A stretch of DNA of 64,000 nucleotides from Cannabis sativa (taxonomy: Eukaryota > Streptophyta > Magnoliopsida > Rosales > Cannabaceae): positions 70,917,595 to 70,981,594 of the forward strand of contig NC_083601.1 in the NCBI RefSeq assembly GCF_029168945.1, in the 5' to 3' direction. Each line of letters starts with the position of its first letter. Positions within the stretch are counted from its first letter, which is position 1. Positions 24,338 to 35,119 of the stretch are shown here, piece after piece. A program made the translations under genes and the position numbers. The notes beneath the pieces are model-generated. The model was given only the letters and a program-made list of their open reading frames with translations, searched no databases and was not told the origin of the DNA.

Positions 24338-24896
24338 TCAATTCCTCGAGCATTGACTATGAAGCCTAAAAACTTTCCCGAGCCGACTCCAATAGGAGCA
24401 TTTTAAGGGATTAAGTTTCATGTTGTATTTCATGAGGTCTTTGAAACATTCGTCCAGGTCGTCTATGTGCCCCCCAGCCTTTTTGGATTTGATGAGCATG
24501 TCATCCACATGCACTTCCATATTCCTGCCGATCTAGTCTTTAAACATCTTGTTGACCAATCTTTGGTATGTAGCTCTGGCGTTTTTTAGACCAAATGGCA
24601 TGACTTTGTAGCAGTAGAGACCCATGTCTGTTCGGAAACGTGTATGTTCTTGGTCTGGCAGATGCATTTTGATCTGATTGTAGCCCGAATAAGCATCCAT
24701 GAAGCTTAATATTTCATGCCTGGCTGTTGCATCGACAAGCTGATCGATCCTTGGGAGTGGAAAACAGTCTTTAGGGCATGCTTTGTTGAGGTCTGTGAAA
24801 TCAATACAGACTCGCCATTTCTTATTCGGCTTAGGCATGAGTACGTGGTTCGCGACCCAAGCTGGGTAAAAAGCTTTAATGATGAAGTTATTGTTG
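24338..24896 (-). pseudogene. Tat gypsy reverse transcriptase, broken
   Basis: On the minus strand: FYPAWVANHVLMPKPNKKWR, CIDFTDLNKACPKDCFPLP, FMDAYSGYNQI and VMPFGLKNA are the RT fingers and palm motifs. The active-site box reads VHVDDML where YVDDML is usual, so Tyr is replaced by His in a frame already broken by a stop between MFKD and IGRNMEVHV (near 24530). The segment down to about 24100 continues the thumb region in several frames. Upstream it joins the protease part across the 24902-26100 insertion. Confidence 0.88.
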
Positions 24897-24901
24897 CTGT
24901 T
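24897..24901 (+). repeat. Target-site duplication CTGTT, left copy
   Basis: CTGTT, repeated at 26101-26105. Joining the flanks with a single copy gives an uninterrupted pol frame (EKLHNSNNNFIIKAFYPAW), which supports these exact borders. Confidence 0.75.
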
Positions 24902-26100
24902 AGGCTAAAATTAGTCTAAGTTTCAGGTCATATTTTTGGATAGTTTTCACTCTTTGTTTCTAGTTTTAGGGCTATTTTACGCTTGATTCTTTTGTTTCAG
25001 GTCCTCGGGTGTTTAAAGAAAGTATGTACAAGAATTGAGGACAAGTGGTGAAGGAATTGAGAAGAAAAACCAAGAAAATGTGTGCTTCCTAATCCCGCCG
25101 TGACGGGCAATATCCCAGTCGCGACGAGGATTGGCAGAAAGAATTTTGAAACAATGATGTTTAACCACGTCGCGACGGGGGCATTGCCAGTCGCGACAGG
25201 GACCCAGTGACGGGATTTTTGGACAGTTTTGTAATTTCACGAATTTTAAAGATGAGACTTGGTTTAAATAGATGGAGTTCGTGAAAATTAGGGTTCATTC
25301 AGATTTGGAGCCCTAGAAACAAAGGAAGAGGCTAGAAGAGCGGCTTGTGGCGACCCGGATCAATTGCTTCAACTAGTTCTTTCTCTTCTCTTTAATTTTT
25401 CTATGCTATTTTCTGTTTCAATGTTAATTATGGATTTGATTATCGATGTTTTGAACTAAACTCCTATTTAGGGACGATGATGAATGTTGTTTTAAGTTTT
25501 TCCTAGTTAATGAATAATTGCCATTCCTTCAATCTTGATTTGTGAAATTATCTAAATTTGTGTTTAATTCCATGTGTAAGCTTGATCACCTTCTACATGT
25601 TCTATGATCTTTATTGAAAATCTAAAAAAGTGAGAATTGAGAATGCTAAAATTGGATAATCTAGGTTTTGATGTGAATTGAAAGTATTTGCATAGCCTTT
25701 GTGATAATTAGATTATTGCTTAATGCTGATTTCATGTTAGTTTAATTAAGAGATTAATTAGAGAACATGTGATTTAGAACCTAAAAGATCTGAAAAATAG
25801 TTAGGTTGATTTATAATCTTTCATTCACTTCAAGAAAAGGATAGCAATTAGGCATTAACGATTTGGTAAACTAACAATAGGATTCTTCTCCCTAATCTCT
25901 CATCTTGATTAATATTCACTTGTTTCTTAAAGTTTTCGATTTAATTTTATTCTGTTTTAATCCTGAAAATTATCGATTTGCCAAATAGAATCATAAGTAT
26001 AAGTTAGTGGTAGTTAATCCAATTCCTTGTGGTTCGACCTCACTTGCGTGAGTTTATTACTTGATTACGTACACTTGCGTACTATTATTAATTTTCGTAA
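24902..26100 (+). mobile_element. 1,199-bp insertion in Tat pol, probable solo LTR
   Basis: The insert runs from AGGCTAAAATTAG to ATTTTCGTAA, flanked by CTGTT. Its removal restores the pol frame, so it inserted when pol was still intact here. Inside, plus strand, are a dyad block with three GTCGCGAC palindromes (25118, 25169, 25190), TTTAAATAG as a possible TATA region (25262-25270), and near the right end TTGTGGTTCGACCTCA, a phrase seen near the 3' ends of plant gypsy LTRs. It lacks the usual TG...CA ends at the mapped borders, so the LTR assignment is tentative. Confidence 0.55.
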
Positions 26101-27143
26101 CTGTTGTGCAGCTTTTCAACTTCATCTTTCAAGGCTATTGCTCGTTCTTTATCCACCAATCTTTGTTTTTGCTGAACTGGCTGGATGTTAGGATCGATTT
26201 TTAGGACGTGTGAAATAATGGAAGGGTTGATTCCGACCATATCCGCACGTGACCAAGCAAAAATATCTAGGTTTGCTCTCAGAAATTTTATCAACTCTGA
26301 TTCTACTTTGAGCAACAAACCCTTTCCAATTTTTAGCTTTCTGGCCAGGATAGCTGGATCGATCTCGATCTCTTCTAACTCTTCCACAGGTCCAACATTG
26401 CTGCTTGGGTCCCCAAGTCGAGGATCCACATCTTCATCCTCGCCTTGGGAAGTTTCCTACTTGGGAATGTTTTTTCCATTGTCTAGGCTTTGGCTGGAGG
26501 ATATTTCTTTCTTAGCCTTGGCCACTACAAGGTTGTAACATTCCCGAGTAGATTGATGACTCCCTCTAAGACACCCTACCCCATTTTTGGTTGGGAACTT
26601 CAGGCACGAGTGAAATATTGATGTGACAGCTTTTAAGTCCTACAAGGCTGGTCGGCCAAGCAGTACGTTAAAGGCTGAAGGAACATCCAATATTAGGAAC
26701 TGTGCCATGATAATTATGCTCGTCGGAGTTTGTCCAACTGTGAGGGGTAGCCGTATTTGTCCTAGAGGTGCAACTCCTTGACCAGAGAAACCATAGACAG
26801 GCTGGAGGCATGGAGTCAGATCCTTGAGCTAGAGCCCCATCTTCTCGTAAGCAGTCTTGAACAAAATTTTTAAAGAAGCTCCATTATCAATCATGGTTCT
26901 AGCCACCATTTTGTTTGCTATCTGGACTTCCATGACCAGCGGGTCGTTGTGCGGGAATCTGATCTGGACAGCTTCTTCATCGTTGAAAGTTATGGTTGGC
27001 TCTCCTGCTCGTGGAATTTTGGGCTTCCTCTCTTCCATGGCCAGCATGACTTCTTCTTGCTCGTACTGAGCTGTTCGGGCATATCTCTCTCGAGCTTTGC
27101 CTGTATCTCCAGCGATGTGTGGGCCTCCAATAATGACTTGCAA
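26101..27143 (-). pseudogene. Tat gypsy protease and RT N-terminal linker, broken
   Basis: The aspartic protease region reads, on the minus strand, TMIDNGASLKILF (active site D-N-G in place of the usual D-S/T-G), then a stop near 26829, and continues out of the first ORF with VYGFSGQGVAPLGQIRLPL and SAFNVLLGRPAL (about 26810-26640). After another stop near 26457 it goes on as EEIEIDPAILARKLKIGKG and FLRANLDIFAWSRADMVGI into the RT. D-N-G is common in Tat-lineage proteases. It processes the Gag-Pol polyprotein in active elements. Confidence 0.85.
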
Positions 27144-27209
27144 GTGTCCATCTATCGGTGGAGGTAACAGATCCTGGTTGTTTTGACCTTGGTTGGCCTT
27201 GACATACTT

Positions 27210-28993
27210 CTATAAGTGGGGGTTATTTTTCTTGATCAGATATTCTATTTCCCGCTTCAGGTTGTAACATTCATTGGTGTCGTGGTCGTAGTCTCTGTGG
27301 AACCGACAAAATTTTGTCATGTCCCTTTTGTTGGTATCTTTCTTCATGGGCCCGAGCTTCTTGTACGGAATTAACGACTGAGTTGCCATATACACACTCT
27401 CTATATCTTCAGTTAGAATAGTGAATGCAGTGTGTTTGGCATGATCACGGGGAGTCTGTCCGGATTTCTCGGTGAACTTTCCTTTCTTCCCGTTTCCTTG
27501 CTTGTGGTTGTTGCTGGAACGCTTGCCACTTGAATTGCTGGAATAATTGGGAAGTTGGGCGGATGTTCCAGTGGAAGGAGCCTTCGTTTTGCCCAGCTTC
27601 TGCTCACCTTCTGCTCGTTGAATGGCTTCTTCGAGCTTGATGAAGCCCTCAGCTCGGTCAAGGAAATCAATCATGGAGTCGACCGGTCCGTTCTTCCTTA
27701 TATCCTTCCATAGTTAACCAAGCACTTCAATGCCCCCCAGTATCGCTATTATAACTTTCCATCCTCGGTTACCCGCGACACTTTGGTCATTTCCGTTATG
27801 AATTTGTTGATGTATGCCCGGAGTGCCTCGCCTCGTCGTTGCTTTACTTCGACCAAATCTCCCAGATGCAAAGGGAGTTGTCGTGAGGAAGAGAACTGTG
27901 CATGGAATTCTGAAGAGAAGGTTTTCCATGAACTAAACTTTCTAGGAGCCAACTTGAAATACCATTGTTATGCGGCTTCCGACAGAGTGGCGGGGAAGAT
28001 TTTGCAGCATACGTCCCCTCGTACTCCTTGTAAATCCATTTGCATCTCAAAATATTTGAGATGGGAAAAAGGATCTTCTCTCCCAATATACATCTTCCAT
28101 GTTGGCATTTTGAACTTGTGGGGCAGTGGCAGGAGATTGATCTCTGGTGAGAAGGGAGTTCCACGAGCTCGGTCTAACTCAAGATCACTGTTACGTTGTT
28201 CGGCCATGCCATGAAACATATTCTTCAACTCGTCAAGCTGGGCCTGTACGGCTAGGCTGACTTGATTGGCATTTTGGTCGGTTTGGATTACGTCAGCGTC
28301 TTTCTGAGCGGGGTTTTGAGTATGGGCTTTGGGCTGCACGATCGTTGTAGTATTCTGCTCGTCTGTTCCCCTTCTTCTGTTTAGATCGTCTCTTAGGTCA
28401 TGGGTCGTTCCCAACCTATCGAACACAGAAGAGCCTAGTTGCCTTAGCGATTGATTCGCTTGGTTGACAAGCGGAATGACTCCATTATTCTGATTGGATC
28501 CGTCAGGTATGGCTCCTCCTGATGAATTCTCGGACAAGGTGTCCCCGCCTACCTCTTGGCCTATGAGTGGAACTTGTGACCGGGGATTTGACGACTGACC
28601 ATTGGTTGTCTGGGAGGCATTCATCGTCAGGTCATCCTCCGTTTCTCCCAGGGGAAAGACGTTCGGCGTTTGCTGGCCCACAGTCTGGTAGGCTCTTTGT
28701 ATCAGCATGGTAGCTTGCCGACTAAGATCTTCAATCACTGCATGGTGAGCCCTTAATGCCTCCATCTCTTTGTCTCTCTATTTAGCGAACATACGCCTCT
28801 GTTCGTCAAACACGAGATTTACAATGGCACGCAGTTCATCCTGATCATGGTGCAGAGTGTTGCTATGACCCTACATGAGTCCGAGCGCAGCACAGAGATT
28901 TTGCAATTCAGTTGCGTCTCCGATGGTCGTTTGGACGTTGGTTTCTGGCGGAATAGTCATGTTATGAATGCCCTGAGTGTGTGCGAAATTCAT
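27210..28993 (-). pseudogene. Tat gypsy gag, broken
   Basis: The structural protein of the particle. The likely start is ATG at 28993 (MNFAHTQGIHNM), with in-frame TAG codons near 28875 and 28780, then a long open stretch 28765-27968 starting MEALRAHHAVIEDL. A Q/N/S-rich linker is followed by the retrotransposon gag core (PTWKMYIGREDPFSHLKYFE, WKTFSSEFHAQFSSS, LVEVKQRRGEALRAYINKF). A frameshift or stop occurs near 27960 and 27745. The C-terminal part (27674-27210) holds CRFHRDYDHDTNEC, the zinc-knuckle-like motif typical of this lineage. At least four lesions make it non-functional. Confidence 0.85.
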
Positions 28994-29039
28994 AACTTTT
29001 TCAATTTTTATCGGAATCAAGTTCCGTAAATAACAAAAT

Positions 29040-29249
29040 TGCTTAATTTTTCACAAGGAATCCAAATAAAATATTTTCAAAAAACGAAAAAAAATATTTT
29101 TCATGGAAAAAGGTACTGTACAACATATACATTCATCAATTAGCATATAAACCAACATGAAACCATCCAAATCAACACAAAAACATAACAATCATTGTTT
29201 TAATTCATATTACATGAAAGTAAATCATTACCATGGCTCTGGTGCCAGT
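29040..29249 (-). mobile_element. Copia leader with primer-binding site, minus orientation
   Basis: On the minus strand, directly after the LTR end, the sequence reads AC then TGGCACCAGAGCCATGG, a degenerate match to the tRNA-Met-type primer site (TGGTATCAGAGCC). It continues with TGATTTAC as in the plus-strand copia leader at 43036. Sequence up to about 29040 is leader; beyond that the Tat gag begins. Confidence 0.6.
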
Positions 29250-30310
29250 TGTTGGAAATATTTTACCAGGATCTAGATTTACTAACAAGTATGTTTGAGA
29301 AACATCCTAATATGAATTCTAAAACAATGAAAATAAACACATATAAAGTTAGAAAACCTTAAAGTGGGTGCAGCCGAATAATATGACTCCTTCCATTCAG
29401 ATCTCTAGCCCTTGATTCCTTTCTGTAGGAGAGCATAATCAAGATCTGAATCATGATCTTCTTTTCTCCTTCTTTGATGCAGATTTTCCATAGTCTTACA
29501 TACTATGATTGAGGTACCACTTGATGTGTGTGGACACTACTCATTCACTCATGGGTTTCGAAATAGAAGAGAAGAAAAGAGAGAGAAAGCGGCGTGTGGC
29601 TTTTCTCTGAAGGAAACAATGTGTGAAGTTGTTTGTGTCTGTTTCCTGAAGCCAACACTTTCTATTTATAGAATTCCCTCTAGGTTTAGGTTAGACTTGT
29701 GTGGGATTAAAATAATGAAAAAATAAAATGGTAAAGGCCTATGCATAGTGGGCGGCCAGAATAGGAAATTGGGCCTCACTTTGCAACTTTCCCATTTTGT
29801 TATTTTTCATTCCCATTTTCTCAAAAATGCCAATTTTCCAATTTAACCATTCAAATGCCAATTCTAATTATTTAATAACTTAAAAACAATTATTAAATAA
29901 TATTGCCATTTAATATATTTATTAATTTACACATATAAAGTCTCTTAATCAATAAATAAACCTAGAATCTCTTTTCTTTACAATTTCGCCCTTGCTTAGT
30001 GAAAATTCATAAAGTAGACATAGTCTAACTTTTAGAATTATAATTGATTAATCAAAATCAATTAATTGAGTCTTACAAGCAGTATGGTCTCAACTAGTAT
30101 GGGGACCATGGGTCTATATAACCGAGCTTCCAATAAGTCGAACCGAATTTACCAAGTAAATTCCCTAACTTATTACTTCCTCATTGAATCCACACTTAGA
30201 AGTTGGAATTGCACTCTAAGTCATATAGAACGCTCTATATATTCCATGATATAGACAAGTCATTAGTTATCCATTGTTATAACCCTAATGTGATCAATGA
30301 TCCTCTATAT
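29250..30310 (-). mobile_element. Partial LTR of the copia family, minus orientation
   Basis: Starts TGTTGGAAATATTTTACCAGG, the reverse complement of the family's LTR 3' end, and stays colinear with the reverse complement of the 8741-10633 LTR through CAATGATCCTCTATAT at 30310. There it breaks into CACTA sequence. About 1.06 kb (the 3' part of the LTR) remains and the 5' part is absent. TATA box in reverse at 29663-29670. Confidence 0.85.
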
Positions 30311-30399
30311 TCCTAGAAAATTATATTGGAATATAAGTAAGATAGTATAAAAATAATTTGAAGACATAATATAGAAATGAACAATTAGCACTAAAGAAT

Positions 30400-33027
30400 T
30401 TAATAAAGTTTACCCGATATTCCAAGGAATAAAGAACATTTGGTGGTTGTTGTTCATTAATGATAACCAATTAGCCAATCGTCTTGCCGCATCGTCAAAA
30501 GACTGACTCTTTTCTTCATCGTTGATCCCATGCACTATGAGAAGCTCTGGGTTGTAAAACTTGAAAATTTTTCTCAGACCGTTGATGCTCTCCCATATGT
30601 GCCTGCCAAAAAAATTGTTAGTGTCTTATAATAATTTAACTATAATTTGATATAAGGTTAATTAGATTAAAGAAGAGTATACATCATTCCAAACAGCATT
30701 CCCTGGTTGCCGATGTAGTCACACGTAGCAACCTGCTGCAAATCCTCTCCAAATAACGTGATCTGGGTACGCGGTGCAATGAATCCTCGGGGGACATGAA
30801 TTGTGATTATATCACGTTTATCTTTGAGCCTCAGGAATTCATGAATCATCCATTTTAGCGAATTAGGGATCAACGCCATCTTCTCTTCCGTGAACAAGTC
30901 ATCTTCCCGTGCACCACGGCCTTGTGGAGAAAGCATCAGAGCTTTCCCCTTTGACGCATCAAGTCTTGAGGGCGGTTGAGCGAGTGGACCCTAAACAAAA
31001 CAGAACATAATATATATATATATATATATCAAATTTTATCCAAATTCTACCGAAATTTCGGTAGCATAGCGGTTGTAATTGAATGACCCCAAAAATTTTG
31101 AACATGGCTGTATAACGACAAATAACACATATATAATAGTAGTTTGTTCATCCATCCCACCGCAGCACATATATTCGCAGAACCTACTTCACTACGGATG
31201 AATATTGAAGATATTCAAACTCCACTAATCATTAATAATTAATTTGAGTTGAGAAGTTACCTCGGTTGTTAAAATTAAGTGTTTAGGCCAAGGAAGGAAC
31301 ATCTGGTATACGTCCCTAACATATCTGCACTCTTCAATTGGGACTGGGATTTCAGCGTCCTCTTGCAGGATTTCCGAAACCATAATCCGGGCATGTGAAT
31401 CATCGTACTCCTGGCAGTGAACTTTGATCATACCAACATGCTCGTACAAATATGCTCGGGCCACAATGTTGTCGATGTTGTCAGAGCAGAGATGTACTTG
31501 CTGATTAAGGGCCGCATTGTCATCGAAATTGTACAGGATACCTTGGTCGTTGAGGGAAATAAACTCCTCAGCATAAGTTTGTGGTTGTACCTCATCCTGA
31601 GGAGCGTATGGTTGTGGAACATACGCCTCACCAGCCACCTCTCCTTCTTCCTCTTGTTCGTAAGCGTTTCTCTGCTGCTTAAGGGATTGGACTTCGGCTT
31701 TTAATTTTTCAATCTCCTTCGCTTGCCGAGCCACAACATCAGACACTTCCCTTTTCTTCCTGCCAAACAGTTGAGATGCCCTGGTGAGGAACCTACAAAT
31801 CATAAAATGCAAATTAGCTACGATTTTATTTGTGTAACTAAATAAATAACATTTCAAGTAATAGCATACCCAGTAGCCCTGACACGTCTAGGATGCTCTG
31901 GTGTCTCGAGCGCCTGCGTCAGGATATCGTTTTGGCCCTAGATCTGAATTTCTCCCTGACTAAGCTTCTCCTCTAATTGAGCCTAATGCACGCATATATT
32001 CAAGCAATTAGTATATGAATTATATACACTAACTCATGAGTAGAACTGAATTAAGGATTAATATATACTTACTATCTTCTCTGCAATTTCCTTGTCGTAA
32101 TCAGTGACAAGTTTTCGACTCTTGGTGCGAGATTTAATCCAAACACGGTGGCGGGGGGGATCTGCAACTTTGAGATCCTTTTTCTACATCACGTTATAAT
32201 AATTAAATGAGTACCAATTAAATTTTATAGCAAAATTGTAGCACATTAAATTTTAAGCATTACTTACCACAGCTTCCCGTACGTTCACCATTCCACTCCG
32301 ACCACTACGATGTCTGGATTGAATTTTTGATGAACGTTCACGTTGCACCTTACTCAATTCCTACAATGCCAAAAAAATACATTAGATACATGTACTTGTA
32401 TTTAAGAGTTTATCTTAGTGTTAATATAATTAGCGTACCTGAAATTCAGGAGTTAGTCGAGTTTCAACAAAAGTGCACCAATCAGCAGCGTCGATCTCGG
32501 GGTGCTTTTCAGGGACTTGTGCCAGTCGTCCCAGATCCTTCTCTTAAAACGCAGGCATTATGATGTCTTTTGTCATCCTATTCTTGAAGTCTTTCATTAA
32601 CTTCCCAGCTAGGATGAGACAATCATGTTTGAAGGAGTCCGGCACAATGAACCTCGTCTAGTTTGAAGGGAAACAAACACGGTTAGAGTGAACATTTGAA
32701 TTAATAGAAAAATAAATCAAAATTCTAACAAATAACAGCTTACTTGTATGTCGTTCCAAACTTTATTTTTCGTAGCTCAGTTGACTTCTTTCCGGTTTTA
32801 TAGGACAACCATATCGTCCGCCTAAGATCATCGACACCTAGAGTGGATACGAGCTTAGCATAGCTTTTCCCGCAGTATTGTCCTTTGTCATTAACCTCGA
32901 GGGCCACTCTTTTGCCTTGATCCATTAGCTTGGATATTTCATTCATTTGAGTAGGCCCTCTTGTAGGTATTACTATTGGACACTCTGCCTCTGGGTCTGA
33001 ATCAGATCCTCAACTCGAGTTGGCCAT
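30400..33027 (-). pseudogene. Ptta/En-Spm-type CACTA protein, broken
   Basis: A gene of the plant transposase (Ptta/En/Spm, Transposase_24) kind found in CACTA elements. Minus strand, in order: ATG at 33027 (MANSS then a TGA); KRVALEVNDKGQYCGK and YAKLVSTLGV (32946-32800); FIVPDSFKHDCLILAGKLMK (about 32650-32580); RSGRSGMVNVREAV (near 32310-32270); a DILTQALETPEHPRRVRATG block (about 31935-31870), which is characteristic of the family; a coiled coil KEIEKLKAEVQSLKQQ (about 31720-31670); an acidic region to 31260; then 30936-30667 and HIWESINGLRKIFKFYNPEL (about 30600-30540). Exons are separated by AT-rich introns. Stops at the N-terminus and inside GEIQI*GQND show it is dead. Confidence 0.78.
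31034..31225. repeat. Intron repeat of the CACTA gene, copy 1
   Basis: Begins with AAATTCTACCGAAATTT and ends with ACTACGGATGAATATT and AAGATATTCAAACTC. The same order recurs at about 33095-33310, in the first part of the CACTA element upstream of the gene. The first phrase contains the perfect 18-bp palindrome CTACCGAAATTTCGGTAG (31047-31064). Confidence 0.7.
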
Positions 33028-33094
33028 ATCTACACCATTAACAAACAAAATTGAATATCATGCTACTAATAACACTAAATTCTACCGAAATTTG

Positions 33095-33310
33095 ATCCAA
33101 ATTCTACCGAAATTTTGGCAGCATAACGGCTGTAATTGGACGTTCCCAAAAATTTTAAAAGTGCCTAAAGTAACAAACAAAACAAATATAACAATACAGA
33201 ACAAAGAAACTAACATAAACAATACAAAATTTATCCACCAATCCGACCGCTGTACATGTATTCGCAGAACCTACTTCACTACGGATGAATATTTAAGATA
33301 TTCAAACTCA
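33095..33310. repeat. Intron repeat of the CACTA gene, copy 2
   Basis: A diverged direct copy of 31034-31225, about 2.07 kb away. The palindrome has decayed here (CTACCGAAATTTTGGCAG). Confidence 0.7.
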
Positions 33311-33429
33311 ACTAAGCATGCCTTGATAATTAATTATACTAACAAAAGGTTAGCGGGTGGATATACCTATTGCAAATCCGATCAACACCGAAATATGTCG
33401 ATCGACTCTCAAATATTAGCACACAACCT

Positions 33430-33800
33430 ATAACATAATGCAATATACAACCAAATTAAAATTTTAATTATTAAATTACTTACTAGTTATTAAACAAAGT
33501 AGCAAGTTACTAGTTACTAATTTCCATAATTTTTTTTTTAAAATAACATATACATATATATATATATATAATCAATTAAATATCACACTACCATTATTTT
33601 AAAAACTTTAACTCTAAACTAATTAAATTCCTACTACCTCTCATTCTCATTCACAACAAATATATATACAATACAAATACATAAAATACACAAATAGTAT
33701 ATACACAATATATATACACACAACATATATATAAACACATATTCAAATAATAAAATACAAAATATATACATATATATTATATATCAAGTAAATAAATATT
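33430..33800. other. AT-rich, microsatellite-bearing part of the CACTA element
   Basis: (AT)n and ATATACACA-type simple sequence between about 33547 and 33790. No gene seen. Confidence 0.5.
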
Positions 33801-34296
33801 TACCTTATAAACGCAATCCAGCGACAAATTGCGACCAAAAATCCGGCCACCTATAGCACACACAATATAATATTAATAAAATGAAAAAATCCTAAAAAAA
33901 ATTTACAAAAACGAAATAATACCAATGTACATTAATAAAATAAACAAAAATCATATTTATACCTTAATGAACGTTGAGATTGAACGATTTCTCCGCTAAA
34001 AGCGGTGGTCGGAGTTAAATCACCACCTTTTTTTAAAATAGGTTTGGGTACAGTGTAAATGGGTGAAAAAACAAAACTTTTTTAGTGTATGGGATTAGAT
34101 ATTGAAAATAGAAACTTTTAAGACAAAAATGAGGTGAAATGGTGAAGAAATGAGAGAGATATGTGGGTTTTTAGAGGTGGTTGGCGAGGATTTTCGTGGG
34201 TTTTTCGTGGGTTTCTCTCTGCTGTAAGTGGCTGGGTAGGCTGGAGAAGAAGAAGTGAGGAAGAAGAAGACGATGCAGAGGGTCATTAAGGGGAAA

Positions 34297-34403
34297 CCCT
34301 ATGCCGTCGGTTCCTAGCAAAGAACCGACGGCATAGGTGCACACGTGTCAATAAAGTGTGCACCTATGCCGTCGATTCTTTGCTAGGAACCGACGGCATA
34401 GGG
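34297..34403. repeat. 107-bp near-perfect palindrome in CACTA subterminal region
   Basis: Arms 34297-34344 and 34356-34403 are 48 bp each, with one mismatch (G versus A) and an 11-base loop. Each arm is itself palindromic around CTAGCAAA, with CCTATGCCGTCGGTTC mirrored by GAACCGACGGCATAGG. A further degenerate unit (CAACCGACGGGATAGGG) lies at 34437-34452. Such repeated subterminal motifs are the usual binding sites of CACTA regulatory proteins. Confidence 0.9.
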
Positions 34404-34600
34404 TCTCCCAGAAACCCTTAAAAAATCCCAATTTCCAACCGACGGGATAGGGTTTACTAATATATATACCTACGATTTTTACCAAAAAACCGCCTCTAAA
34501 TGTCAATTTCGAATCTGGTGGGTGTTCTCACACCCTTTAGCTTCCCTTTTTATAAAATGGGTTAAAAAAAGGGAAGCTAAAGGCCCATATTGTAGTAGTG

Positions 34601-34967
34601 ATAGTTTCTATATCATTCTTTGTTGTTGAAGGAAAAAAAAGTGTAAATAGTTTTATGCATCATCAGTCACAAGAGAGTTTATTAAACTTAAAAATTATTA
34701 TCTTTTATTTATTTTATTATAAAAACATATATCATTTCTCTGTTAATTCTATCATTTTTAATATTTATCATAAAATTACAATCTTTCCACATATTTTGAC
34801 AAATAATAAATTTTGTTTATAATTTCAAAAATGTTATTTCATTTATAATACATATATTAAAATATTATATTTTATATTATATCGTTTAATTAATACTTAA
34901 AAAATTAAAATATATAAAGATTACAAAAATTGGGTAATACCGCGCGAAGCGCGGCTTAGTTCCCTAG
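34601..34967 (+). mobile_element. Probable non-autonomous Helitron, 3' end clear
   Basis: The right end has the Helitron signature: a hairpin CCGCGCGAAGCGCGG (34940-34954), a short spacer, then CTAG (34964-34967) followed by T. The body is AT-rich and non-coding. A 5' terminus beginning TC could be TCTATATCATTC near 34607, but this is not well supported. Confidence 0.55.
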
Positions 34968-35119
34968 TTTATTCATAAAAAGAATCATAACATTAACAAA
35001 TAGTTATTGTTGACTGGGAAAATTATCAACTGACTCGGAGTTTAATAAATGTTGATTAATCACCAATAAGGAGTTAAGGATAATAAATAAATAGAAATAA
35101 CACACAAAATTATAGATGT
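34968..35119. other. AT-rich spacer
   Basis: No gene seen; the left part of a retroelement fragment may start within it. Confidence 0.4.

Larger units (their letters stand above)
20692..28993 (-). mobile_element. Tat-lineage Ty3-gypsy element, partial and decayed
   Basis: On the minus strand, right to left, are gag (28993-27210), protease, reverse transcriptase, RNase H, a second RNase H domain and integrase (to about 21990), followed by an antisense coiled-coil ORF on the plus strand (20701-21258). An extra RNase H plus an ORF antisense to pol beyond INT is characteristic of the Tat group (Ogre/Retand/Grande-like). No LTR of its own is visible at either end: the left edge stops inside the antisense ORF and the right edge abuts copia leader sequence near 29040. 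A separate insertion occupies 24902-26100. Confidence 0.85.
30311..34600 (-). mobile_element. CACTA element, left-truncated
   Basis: The right terminus at 34600 reads ...TGTAGTAGTG, i.e. CACTACTACA on the minus strand. Just inside are mirrored TTTAGCTTCCC and GGGAAGCTAAA (about 34537-34582). The subterminal zone holds repeated CCGACGG-containing motifs (34297-34450). The body carries a Ptta/En-Spm-type gene on the minus strand (30400-33027). The matching left terminus is absent: the element breaks off at about 30310 against an LTR fragment. It lacks the TNPD-type transposase, so it is either a deletion derivative or a remnant. Confidence 0.75.

Noticed and set aside
32327..33433. Plus-strand ORFs at 32327-32563 and 33020-33433
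   Set aside because: The first is opposite the CACTA gene, whose minus-strand frame matches the Ptta family; the second is Asn/Thr-rich translation of AT-rich intron-like sequence that includes the repeated non-coding block.
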